In this document: piece after piece, positions 6,939 through 13,464 of the stretch
Layout of the letters: every line of letters begins with the position of its first letter
How positions within the stretch are numbered: the first letter of the stretch is position 1
DNA from: CAZYWA01 sp964650975 [NCBI: uncultured bacterium]
GTDB lineage: Bacteria; JADJOY01
NCBI GenBank assembly: GCA_964650975.1
Contig: CAZYWA010000187.1
Coordinates: forward strand, 1-13,464
DNA: 13,464 nt
Reading direction: 5' to 3'
Program-made: the position numbers and the translations under genes
Notes under the pieces: generated by a model
The model's input: only the letters and a program-made list of their open reading frames with translations
What the model was told of the DNA's origin: nothing
The model's database searches: none

Positions 6939-8156
6939 ATGCGCACGATCTACGTCGACAAGGACATCCCGCGCTCGCTGGTGGTGAAGGCGCTCAGGCC
7001 GGTGTGGCCGGGCGTGGTGTTCAGCGGCGTCTCGCCGTCGCGGTTCGCCGAGCTTCCCGATCCGCCCTTGCCCGCCCCGCGCTGGGTGCGGGTGAAGAAC
7101 CACGCGTGCGGGATCTGCGCGAGCGACGTTTCGCTGCTCCACGTGGAGGCGAACCCCGACGTCTCGCCGGTCGCGCTGCCTGGCTACCAGCGCATCTACC
7201 TGGGTCACGAGACGGTGGGCGAGATCGTGGAGACCGGGCCCGCCGTCACGCGCTTTCACGTGGGCGATCGCGTCATCATGGACACTCGCTTCCAGGGCGC
7301 AACGTGCGCGAGCCAGGAGATCGATCCGCCGTGCCGCCAGTGCGCGAGGCAGTGCATGAGCCGCTGCGAGAACGCCTCGGCGGGGATCGGTCCGCGCGGC
7401 GTGGGCGGCGGCTTCGGCGACGGCTACACCGCGCACGAGACCGAGGTGTATCCGGTGCCCCCCGAGCTCACGCCCGACCAGGCGATGATGGTCGAGCCGC
7501 TCTCGACCGGGGTCCACGCGGCGCTCAAGCGCCGGCCCAAGCGCGGCGACAAGGTGCTGGTGGTGGGCTGCGGCATCGTCGGGCTGTGCGTGGTCCAGGG
7601 CATCCGCGCGGTGGCACCCGACTGCCACGTGAGCGCGGTCGCGCGCCACGTCCATCAGGCCGAGGCCGCCAAGCGGCTCGGCGCAGATGTGGTGATCCGC
7701 GGCGAGGACGTGTACGTGGCAGCCGAGCGGATCACCGGCGCCAAGCTCTACACCGGCCTCTTCGGAAACCGCACGCTGCTGGGCGGCTTCGACGTGGTCT
7801 ACGACGCGATCGGCTCGGCACGCACGATCCACGATTCGCTGCGCTGGGCGCGCGCCGGCGGCTCGGTGGTGATGGTCGGCTTCGAGCTCGCGCGCCAGAA
7901 GGTCGATCTCAATCCCATCTGGCACCAGGAGATCGATCTCACCGGTATCTACGCCCACGGCGGCGAGGACTGGGATGGCGGCACGGTCCGCACCTACGAC
8001 CTGACCGTCGACTTGCTGCGGCGCGGAGCGATCACGGTCGAGGGGCTCGTGACCCATCGCCTGCCCCTCGATCGCTGGCGCGAGGCCGTGGCCACGACTC
8101 TCGACAAATCGAGTGGCGCCATCAAGGTCGCGTTCGACCTCGCGGCAGCGGCCTGA
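6939..8156 (+). CDS. Zinc-type medium-chain dehydrogenase with atypical cysteine lobe
   Basis: This 405-aa protein is longer than the first dehydrogenase, having an N-terminal extension of about 25 residues and a longer lobe. Catalytic-site candidates are C60 (GICASD), H90-E91 (GHE) and E186 (MVEPLSTGVHA). The cysteines C132, C135, C139 and C143 follow C-x2-C-x3-C-x3-C instead of the usual C-x2-C-x2-C-x7-C, with an extra C123 nearby; zinc may still bind. The Rossmann motif is GCGIVG (210-215). The end of the second strand reads VSAVARH, lacking the acidic residue that selects NAD+, so NADP+ use is possible. The start is the ATG after GGGAG at the end of the structured spacer. The frame is open further upstream but has no homology there. 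It resembles glucose-dehydrogenase-like or threonine-dehydrogenase-like groups; the substrate is unknown. The stop TGA overlaps a possible ATG in the next reading frame. Confidence 0.88.
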   Translation: MRTIYVDKDIPRSLVVKALRPVWPGVVFSGVSPSRFAELPDPPLPAPRWVRVKNHACGICASDVSLLHVEANPDVSPVALPGYQRIYLGHETVGEIVETGPAVTRFHVGDRVIMDTRFQGATCASQEIDPPCRQCARQCMSRCENASAGIGPRGVGGGFGDGYTAHETEVYPVPPELTPDQAMMVEPLSTGVHAALKRRPKRGDKVLVVGCGIVGLCVVQGIRAVAPDCHVSAVARHVHQAEAAKRLGADVVIRGEDVYVAAERITGAKLYTGLFGNRTLLGGFDVVYDAIGSARTIHDSLRWARAGGSVVMVGFELARQKVDLNPIWHQEIDLTGIYAHGGEDWDGGTVRTYDLTVDLLRRGAITVEGLVTHRLPLDRWREAVATTLDKSSGAIKVAFDLAAAA

Positions 8157-8189
8157 TGCGTTCCAGGCGCGCCGCTCAAGTTCTTCCAA

Positions 8190-8218
8190 TTGACTCCGAA
8201 GAGCCCTGCACGGAACAT
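8190..8218 (+). promoter_or_regulatory. Possible sigma-70-type promoter before the hydrolase gene
   Basis: TTGACT (8190-8195) matches the -35 consensus in five of six bases. GAACAT (8213-8218), 17 nt later, keeps only the A2, A5 and T6 positions of a -10 box. Transcription would start near 8225, about 18 nt before the GTG at 8243. The weak -10 makes this tentative. Confidence 0.28.
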
Positions 8219-8242
8219 CGCCGCCAGACTCGCGAGCCCCAC

Positions 8243-9319
8243 GTGAAGCGCACCCTTCGACTCCTCTGGATCGCCGTCGCGAGCGTGGCCTCGATCGCGC
8301 CGCTCGCGCGCTCCGCCCACGCCCAGGCGTGCAACGCCACCACGGGCAGCGCGCCTCAGGACGTGATCCTCGGCCCGCACGGCGAGCAGTTCTATCCGCA
8401 GAACACCAACTGCCCCGACCAGTTCGTGGCGCCGGTCTGCACCGGCGGAATCACGCTGCACTGGAAAGATCCGCAGGATCCCAACGGGCTCACGCGCTAC
8501 GCCTGCGCGTCGTCGCCGGCGGGTGGCAAGAACCTGCCGCTGGTGGTGTTCCTCCATCCGTCGCGGATCACCACCGTCGACGAGACTTTCGGCGGCAAGC
8601 CGGGCAGCACACCGGACACCGACCTTCTGGCGCAGTCGACCACCGTCAAGCTCAACCCGAAAGAGACCGGCTACGTGCTGCTCATGCCGCAGGGGCGTTG
8701 TCTCACCTCGCCGCCCACCTCATCCGGCAACGGCTCGCGTTTCGACGTCTGGTACAAGGACCCGGTCAACAATCTCGACGTGCGCGCCGTGCAGCAGTTC
8801 ATCCAGCAGCTCGAGAACCGCCAGACGCTGGACGAGAGCCTGGCACCCGAGACGCTGCCCTCGAGCTTCGCCACCGTCGACGTGACCCGCCAGTACCTCA
8901 TGGGCTGGTCGGACGGCGTCTACCTGGCGCATTACCTGGCGCTCGAGTTTCCGACTCAGTTCGCCTCGGTCGCGACCTTCGCGGGCGCCGATCCGTTCTC
9001 GCGGGATCCCTGCCCGACGCCCTACCCCGCCGTCGCCCGCAAGCCGCCGGTGATGGTGGTGCATTCGAGCTGCGACCCGATCGAATTGTGCAGCAACGTC
9101 GAGGATTGGTTCACCGCCTTGCGCGGTCAGGGCTGGCCCACGAGCGCGCTCGACGACGTCATCACCGACACCAGTCACACGCAGATCCAGACCGCATGCA
9201 GCCAGGAATCCGCGACTCAGCAGCGCTCGTGCCCGGAAGCGGCGCACCTCGAGTACGCGAATCCGCAGCTTCCCACCATGTTCCAGTGGCTCGGGAAGAG
9301 CACCGCGGCGGGCAAATGA
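8243..9319 (+). CDS. Secreted alpha/beta hydrolase (PHB depolymerase / feruloyl esterase-like)
   Basis: This 358-aa exported esterase has a signal peptide at residues 1-27: KRTLR, a hydrophobic stretch LLWIAVASVASIA, and cleavage after AHA. The fold is shown by LPLVVFLHPS (strand before the oxyanion loop), GYVLLMPQG, the nucleophile elbow GWSDG with S223, PVMVVHSSCD with the acid D278, and DTSHTQI with the base H312. Ten cysteines in the mature part suggest disulfides outside the cytoplasm. The GTG start at 8243 is chosen because it gives a clean signal peptide. An in-frame ATG at 8156, overlapping the previous stop, would add 29 residues in front of it. The stop overlaps the next gene by ATGA, so translation is coupled to the propeller lipoprotein. 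The substrate may be a polyester or an ester-linked polysaccharide; it cannot be decided here. Confidence 0.85.
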   Translation: MKRTLRLLWIAVASVASIAPLARSAHAQACNATTGSAPQDVILGPHGEQFYPQNTNCPDQFVAPVCTGGITLHWKDPQDPNGLTRYACASSPAGGKNLPLVVFLHPSRITTVDETFGGKPGSTPDTDLLAQSTTVKLNPKETGYVLLMPQGRCLTSPPTSSGNGSRFDVWYKDPVNNLDVRAVQQFIQQLENRQTLDESLAPETLPSSFATVDVTRQYLMGWSDGVYLAHYLALEFPTQFASVATFAGADPFSRDPCPTPYPAVARKPPVMVVHSSCDPIELCSNVEDWFTALRGQGWPTSALDDVITDTSHTQIQTACSQESATQQRSCPEAAHLEYANPQLPTMFQWLGKSTAAGK

Positions 9320-10764
9320 GACGCGCGGCGATCATCGGTCTGGCGCTCGCGACCCTCGCGAGCGGTCTCGGCTGCGGCTCCGGGTCCAGCGGCTCGCACG
9401 CCAATCCGAGCGTCGATCCGGTCGGCGGCCTCCGGGACGCCGTGTTGCTCAGCGGCTCGCGTTTGGCAGTGGCCGGATACACGGGCCTCGACGCGGACCA
9501 GCGCCTGATGGTCGCGGTGCTCGACGACACGGGCCGTTTGCTCTGGAGCGAGAACCCCGACCAGGCACCGGCCGGAGCCAGCTCCATGGCGCGGGGCGAG
9601 CTCAACGCGATCGCCGCAGGGAGCGACGACACGATCTTCGTCGCCGGACGACTCGGAAGCGAAGGTGTCGTCTACGCGTGCGCTCCCGGCGGCTGTCAGA
9701 CCTGGAGCATGAACCCGTATTCGCAGGGCGAGAGCGAGCAGACCGCGCTGGCGCTGCACGGCGATTCGCTGTTCGTCGCCGGCTGGGCCCACGACAAGAG
9801 CGCCGATCCCAACTCGGCCCAGCGCGCCGTGCTGGTCTCGCGTCTCGACGCGCAGACCGGCGTTCCGCGCTGGAGCCAGCTCCTGGGCGAGACACCCGAT
9901 CCGTTGGGGATCACCACCGCGTTCTCGATCGACGTGAACGCGGCCGACCGCGTGGCCGTCGCCGGCACCGTGGCACGTGGCGGCTTCGCCTCGGACGGAT
10001 TCGTCACGGAGCTCGATCTCGACGGGAACGTCCTGTGGACCGAGATCGCCGACGGCACGGGCCGAGTCGGCAAGGCCGGCACCGGCGATCACGACGAAGC
10101 GCGCGAAGCTCGCTTCGACGCCGCGGGCGATCTTTATGCGATCGGCACCTCGAGCGAGCTCGGCGAAGGCTCGAACATCCAGCTCGTCCGCTACGACACC
10201 AACGGCCAACGCGAATGGACGCGGCAGATCGGCTCCGACACGACCGTCGTCGCGACCAGCCTCGATCGCGGCACGGCGGTCGTGGTGGGCGACGATCGCG
10301 TCTGGATCGGGGGAACGATCGAGCGCCCCATCGACGGTGCGTTCCTCTCGGAGGCGCTGATCGCGAGCTTCGCCGGCGACGGCACCGAGCTCTGGCGGAG
10401 CGACGTCGCGGGCGATTCCACGAGCGGCGAGGAGCTGACCGACCTGGCGCTGACACCCGACGGAGCGTCGGTGGTGGCGGGTTCCGCCTCGTCGCTGGGA
10501 ATCGGCAAGGACTTCATCCTCGCGCAGACCAAGAGCGACGGCTCGCCGAGCTGGACCAGCACGGTCGAGCGCGCGGGCAACGACGCGCTCGACGCCGATC
10601 GCGCCGAGCGCGTGCTGGTGGACGGCTCGGGCAATTCCTACGCGGTGGGAACGCTGGCGCTTCCCGACGGACGTCCAGGCTGGGCCGCCGTGGCGCTCGA
10701 CGCGCAGGGACACCTGCGCTGGGCCTACCCGGCGAGCGCGAGCGCGACCGCCGTCAGCCCGTAG
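9316..10764 (+). CDS. Probable lipoprotein with eight beta-propeller-like repeats
   Basis: This 482-aa protein has a short signal (RRAAIIGLALATLASGLG) ending at C20, followed by a Gly/Ser-rich tether. The box around C20 (S-G-L-G-C) is an imperfect lipobox but fits the broad pattern. The rest is eight repeats of about 45-60 residues, each with strands of the type 'D-x-x-G-x-hydrophobic-x-x-x-G', a variable loop, then 'hydrophobic x D x x G x x x W'. The repeat-ending tryptophans lie in LLWSEN, QTWSMN, PRWSQL, VLWTEI, REWTRQ, ELWRSD, PSWTST and LRWAYP. This predicts a seven- or eight-bladed PQQ/SBBP-like propeller. No catalytic residues are recognised. It overlaps the esterase gene by 4 nt (ATGA), so the two probably act together at the cell surface or in the periplasm. 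The exact role is unknown. Confidence 0.82.
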   Translation: MRRAAIIGLALATLASGLGCGSGSSGSHANPSVDPVGGLRDAVLLSGSRLAVAGYTGLDADQRLMVAVLDDTGRLLWSENPDQAPAGASSMARGELNAIAAGSDDTIFVAGRLGSEGVVYACAPGGCQTWSMNPYSQGESEQTALALHGDSLFVAGWAHDKSADPNSAQRAVLVSRLDAQTGVPRWSQLLGETPDPLGITTAFSIDVNAADRVAVAGTVARGGFASDGFVTELDLDGNVLWTEIADGTGRVGKAGTGDHDEAREARFDAAGDLYAIGTSSELGEGSNIQLVRYDTNGQREWTRQIGSDTTVVATSLDRGTAVVVGDDRVWIGGTIERPIDGAFLSEALIASFAGDGTELWRSDVAGDSTSGEELTDLALTPDGASVVAGSASSLGIGKDFILAQTKSDGSPSWTSTVERAGNDALDADRAERVLVDGSGNSYAVGTLALPDGRPGWAAVALDAQGHLRWAYPASASATAVSP

Positions 10765-10801
10765 CAACCCTCGGCGACACGGCCTCCCGGGAAAACGCCA
10801 G

Positions 10802-11749
10802 TCAGCGCGGGCTCGCCGGAGCGAAGCGGGTCGTCCCCGCGGGCTCCTGCTCGATCCGCTGCCGGAGCGCGGCCAGCGCCTCCTGACACGCGAGCATCGC
10901 GGCGCGCTTGCGGCTGAGCGAGAGGTTGAGCGACCGGACGTTGGTGTTGGCGCGCGACAGCGCCACGATCTGCTTTCGCAGGTCACCGAGCTCGTTCCAG
11001 AGCGCGAGCGCCGTCTCCACGTCCGACGCGTGGACCGGCGGACCGGCTTCCGCGAGATCGCGCAGGTCGGCGCGCACACCCTGATCCTCGCTCGCCATCG
11101 CGGCTTCCATCTCGTCCATCTTGGAGTCGCTCTCCTCGGCGATGTGCCGCGGCAGGATCGCCTCGATCCGCAAGGCGCGAATCCGCGCGTCGTCGGCCAG
11201 CGCCGTCGCGCGCGCCACGTTCCCGGCGGTGGAGCTGCGATCGACGGCGTCCGCGAGCGCCGCGTCGATCTGGGTCAGCAGATCGGCGCCGGGACCGAAC
11301 GCGAGCCGCGAGGCCTTGAGGTTGGTGTTCTGGACCGCGAGGCTCAGCACCTCGTCGTCGACGCGCTCGAGGTCGGTGAGGGCTTGCGAGAAGCGGTCGA
11401 GCGGCTCGCGCTCGCCGGCCTCGACCCGCGGCGCGGCCAGCAGCCGGTCGAGCTCGGCCCGCCCACGGTCGAGCTCGGCGCGCGATGCGCGCGCCTGGTC
11501 GGCGAAGCGCTGCGAGTCCTCGTCGGTGATCGCCAGCACGGCGCTCTTCTCGGCCTCCGACTCGGCGGCCAGATCGACGCGCATCCGGTCGACCAGCTCG
11601 AGCCTGTGGCTGCGCAGCGCGATCTGCGCGGCCCGCCGCTGCTCGACGCGATGCGAGAGCACCGTCGCGACCAGGGCCAGCAGCACCGCGGCACCCGCGG
11701 CCACCCACACGAAATCCCGCGGCTCGGATCGGGTGCGCGTCGCGGCCAT
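10802..11749 (-). CDS. Membrane-anchored helical protein, four-helix-bundle chemoreceptor-sensor-like
   Basis: This 315-aa protein has a basic N-terminus and one membrane segment (about 13-31, FVWVAAGAAVLLALVATVL), then an entirely helical, charged domain to the C-terminus. It shows an internal duplication: VQNTNLKASRLAF at N141-N143 and RANTNVRSLNLSL at N268-N270, 127 residues apart, each preceded by a LER/LGDL helix. This pattern recalls the 4HB sensor domain of methyl-accepting chemoreceptors. There is no second membrane segment, HAMP, signalling hairpin, kinase or cyclase, so it cannot signal like a normal receptor. The start is the ATG with AGGA (11758-11761) 8 nt upstream; the frame is open to 11830 but without support. 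It lies 34 nt downstream of the PII gene, so the two are probably co-transcribed. The function is unknown. Confidence 0.75.
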   Translation of the reverse strand: MAATRTRSEPRDFVWVAAGAAVLLALVATVLSHRVEQRRAAQIALRSHRLELVDRMRVDLAAESEAEKSAVLAITDEDSQRFADQARASRAELDRGRAELDRLLAAPRVEAGEREPLDRFSQALTDLERVDDEVLSLAVQNTNLKASRLAFGPGADLLTQIDAALADAVDRSSTAGNVARATALADDARIRALRIEAILPRHIAEESDSKMDEMEAAMASEDQGVRADLRDLAEAGPPVHASDVETALALWNELGDLRKQIVALSRANTNVRSLNLSLSRKRAAMLACQEALAALRQRIEQEPAGTTRFAPASPR

Positions 11750-11783
11750 GGCTCGTGTCCTGGTGATCGACCGACGTTGCCGG

Positions 11784-12272
<489 letters not shown>

Positions 12273-12338
12273 TCATGCACATTGCACGACCTCGGCTGGG
12301 AGCTCGCGGCTTCGATTCGAGTTTTCCGCTGCCTTCGA

Positions 12339-12354
12339 TGGCACCCGGCTTGCC
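12339..12354 (+). promoter_or_regulatory. Sigma-54-like -24/-12 promoter facing the kdp side
   Basis: TGGCAC-N5-TTGC on the plus strand has GG (12340-12341) and GC (12352-12353) exactly 10 nt apart. Transcription would start near 12365, only about 5 nt before the ATG at 12370 and 20 nt before the one at 12385. It would drive the small membrane protein gene and possibly the kdp genes. Confidence 0.5.
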
Positions 12355-12369
12355 TTAATCCGCCGTGTC

Positions 12370-12753
12370 ATGACCACTACCGCGATGGACGTACGCGAAC
12401 CACCGGTCGACGAAAGCTCGGCGCAGCCCCCCTGGAGCTGGCGCGCCGCGATTCGCGGGGCGATCGTGGTGTTGGCTGCGCTGGGTGGCTGGTTCTGGTG
12501 GCAGGGCGCCGAGCGGCGTGCGCTGCTCAGCATGCCCCCGGCGGAGCGGCAGGCCGTCTACCAGCGAGAGCTCGCGAACTTCGACCGACTCTGTACGCAG
12601 AACCCGCCCGACAGCTTGGCCGACGAATGCCGGCACCGGGCCTGGGTCTTGAGCTGGCTGCCGGAATGCGACGTCGCCTGTCGGACCACGATCGGCCGTC
12701 TCATTCCGCTTCACGACGAGCCACAGACTCCGCGGCCGATGGGTCAGCCATGA
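12370..12753 (+). CDS. Small membrane protein with paired cysteines, function unknown
   Basis: This 127-aa protein has an acidic, proline-containing N-terminus, one membrane segment (about 28-44, ending GGWFWW), then a soluble helical part with an AERQAVYQRELANF helix and four cysteines (C75, C87, C100, C104). The C-x11-C and C-x3-C spacing suggests disulfides or a metal site on the periplasmic side, which is inference. I do not recognise the family. No ribosome site precedes either ATG (12370 or 12385). With the predicted promoter start near 12365, the second ATG would leave a more normal leader. It lies 116 nt before the first of the kdp-type genes and in the same direction, so it may be part of the same transcript. 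Confidence 0.65.
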   Translation: MTTTAMDVREPPVDESSAQPPWSWRAAIRGAIVVLAALGGWFWWQGAERRALLSMPPAERQAVYQRELANFDRLCTQNPPDSLADECRHRAWVLSWLPECDVACRTTIGRLIPLHDEPQTPRPMGQP

Positions 12754-12787
12754 GCAAGCCCGTCACCGGCACGTAGCAGCCGGCTGA

Positions 12788-12841
12788 GGCGAGGTTCCGT
12801 GGACGCCACCGCTCCTGCGGTGGGTGCGCTGGAACTCCGCC
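12788..12841 (+). other. Structured leader before the kdp genes
   Basis: The 116-nt gap can form an interrupted stem: 12788-12791 with 12838-12841 (GGCG/CGCC), 12794-12798 with 12831-12835 (GTTCC/GGAAC), and a 7-bp apical hairpin 12806-12812/12817-12823 (CCACCGC, TCCT loop). It does not carry the conserved core of the ydaO c-di-AMP riboswitch as I know it. It may be an unnamed leader RNA. Confidence 0.4.
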
Positions 12842-12869
12842 CACGTGCATCCGTAACCAGGAGGATCCG

Positions 12870-12953
12870 ATGCTCGATCTCGTTTACGTCGCGGTCACGC
12901 TCGCGTTCTTCGCGCTCTCGTGGGCTTACGTCCACGCCTGCGACCGGTTGTGA
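12870..12953 (+). CDS. 27-aa membrane miniprotein upstream of kdpF
   Basis: The protein begins MLDLVYVAVTLAFFALSWAY and ends VHACDRL: one membrane helix followed by a short polar tail. AGGAGG (12859-12864) lies 5 nt before the ATG, the strongest type of ribosome site in the window, so translation is likely. It is separated from kdpF by 28 nt. From memory, short proteins of this shape, ending in a Cys-Asp/Glu-Arg-Leu tail, occur before kdpF in several bacteria, but I know of no named function. A role as an extra small subunit of the Kdp complex is inferred from position only. Confidence 0.75.
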   Translation: MLDLVYVAVTLAFFALSWAYVHACDRL

Positions 12954-12981
12954 AGCGGTCGCCGAATCGAGGAGGAATTCC

Positions 12982-13071
12982 ATGAGTCTCGACTACGCGC
13001 TCGGGGGCATCCTCGCGATCGCCCTCACCGCCTATCTCGTCTACGCCCTGATCCGCCCCGAGCGGTTCTGA
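12982..13071 (+). CDS. kdpF: KdpF, small subunit of the K+-transporting ATPase
   Basis: This 29-aa protein has the same length as E. coli KdpF and shows the family pattern: a hydrophobic helix (GGILAIALTAYLVYALI) ending in RPERF, as in the common YLVYALxxPExF motif. It stabilises the KdpABC complex in the inner membrane. AGGAGG (12970-12975) lies 6 nt upstream of the ATG. It precedes kdpA by 27 nt, the standard gene order. Confidence 0.93.
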   Translation: MSLDYALGGILAIALTAYLVYALIRPERF

Positions 13072-13098
13072 GCGGGCGCGAGAATCCGGAGAAATGCC

Positions 13099-13464
13099 AT
13101 GACGGCCAACGGCTGGCTTCAGATCATCCTCTACTCGCTGGCGATCCTGGCGGTCACCAAACCGCTGGGCCTCTTCATGTTCCGGGTCTTCGAGGGCGAG
13201 CGTCAGCCGCTGCCCCGGATCTTCGGCCCGATCGAGCGTGGCCTCTACAAGCTCTGCGGCGTCGACCCGGCGCGCGAGCAGACCTGGCAGGGGTACTCGC
13301 TGGCGCTGCTCGCGTTCAGCACCTTCGGGCTGCTGGTGACCTACGCGATCCAGCGCCTGCAGGCCCTGCTGCCGCTCAACCCGCAGCATCTTCCGCCGGT
13401 GGGTGAAGCGCTCGCGTTCAACACCGCGGCGAGCTTCACCACCAACACCAACTGGCAGTCGTAC
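13099..13464 (+). CDS. kdpA: KdpA, potassium-translocating subunit (3' end outside window)
   Basis: The first 122 residues are visible and the frame is open to the window end. They show the N-terminal membrane helix (about 7-27, ending in the PLGLFMFRVFEGE block), LPRIFGPIERGLYKLCGVDP, the second helix LALLAFSTFGLLVTYAI, LPLNPQ, and FNTAASFTTNTNWQSY. The last contains the first selectivity-filter segment, TNTNW (115-119). KdpA forms the K+ channel-like path of the high-affinity KdpFABC pump, made under potassium limitation. GGAGA (13088-13092) lies 6 nt before the ATG. kdpB and kdpC are expected beyond the window; no kdpDE or other regulator is visible here. Confidence 0.96.
   Translation, partial: MTANGWLQIILYSLAILAVTKPLGLFMFRVFEGERQPLPRIFGPIERGLYKLCGVDPAREQTWQGYSLALLAFSTFGLLVTYAIQRLQALLPLNPQHLPPVGEALAFNTAASFTTNTNWQSY

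Noticed and set aside
5701-8189. Two long minus-strand frames (about 394 and 466 codons) opposite the dehydrogenases
   Set aside because: They mirror the coding phase of the dehydrogenase genes and have His/Asp/Ala-rich products without family motifs. Their similar N- or C-terminal PGGLF-PPAP parts come from the repeated spacer hairpin, not from a shared protein domain.
8156-8242. ATG at 8156 (TGATG overlap with the dehydrogenase stop) as the start of the hydrolase
   Set aside because: It would place 29 charged residues before a well-formed signal peptide. The GTG at 8243 gives a normal export signal, so the ATG is less likely, although not excluded.
9217-11079. Minus-strand 620-codon frame spanning the propeller lipoprotein
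   Set aside because: The opposite frame has a signal sequence, eight regular repeats and ATGA coupling. The 620-codon product is low-complexity.
12754-12869. c-di-AMP (ydaO/yuaA) riboswitch upstream of kdp
   Set aside because: The position would fit, but I cannot find the conserved GCUAACCUCGUA-type core; only a generic stem is visible.

Overview
The window is GC-rich, tightly packed bacterial DNA. The codon use, a lipoprotein-type signal, a secreted cysteine-rich esterase, sigma-54-type promoter motifs and a Kdp operon suggest a Gram-negative lineage such as Myxococcota/Deltaproteobacteria, Gemmatimonadota or Candidatus Eisenbacteria. No gene here fixes the phylum, so this is an inference only. 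There are no rRNAs, tRNAs, transposases or CRISPR arrays. Both ends cut through genes.

Region 1 (2-4265, + strand) holds two tandem paralogues of a large STAND/NB-ARC ATPase with TPR repeats. The first is cut by the window edge. The second is complete (883 aa) and carries an N-terminal class III adenylate/guanylate cyclase domain with its catalytic residues in place. A small YciI-like protein gene follows (4406-4696).

Region 2 (4749-8156, + strand) looks like a metabolic operon: an LsrF-like class I aldolase/thiolase and two different zinc-type medium-chain dehydrogenases. The two spacers after the aldolase contain homologous multi-hairpin elements. In these the terminal GC-rich stem is preserved through a compensatory base-pair change. 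The spacer before the aldolase has a perfect GC hairpin. No AI-2 uptake (lsr) genes are visible, so the substrate is unknown.

Region 3 (8243-10764, + strand) is a translationally coupled pair: an exported alpha/beta hydrolase of the PHB-depolymerase/feruloyl-esterase type, overlapping by ATGA a probable lipoprotein made of eight beta-propeller-like repeats.

Region 4 (10802-13464) is a divergent regulatory locus. Leftward runs glnK/glnB (PII), then an N-terminally membrane-anchored helical protein with an internal duplication, resembling a four-helix-bundle chemoreceptor sensor without an output domain. Rightward runs a small cysteine-containing membrane protein, a 27-aa membrane miniprotein, kdpF, and the start of kdpA. 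The 247-bp divergent region has a -24/-12 sigma-54-like promoter facing each way and a perfect dyad between them. This suggests, as a testable inference, that nitrogen signalling (PII) and high-affinity potassium uptake (Kdp) share regulation here. The 116-bp leader before the miniprotein can fold into a long interrupted stem.
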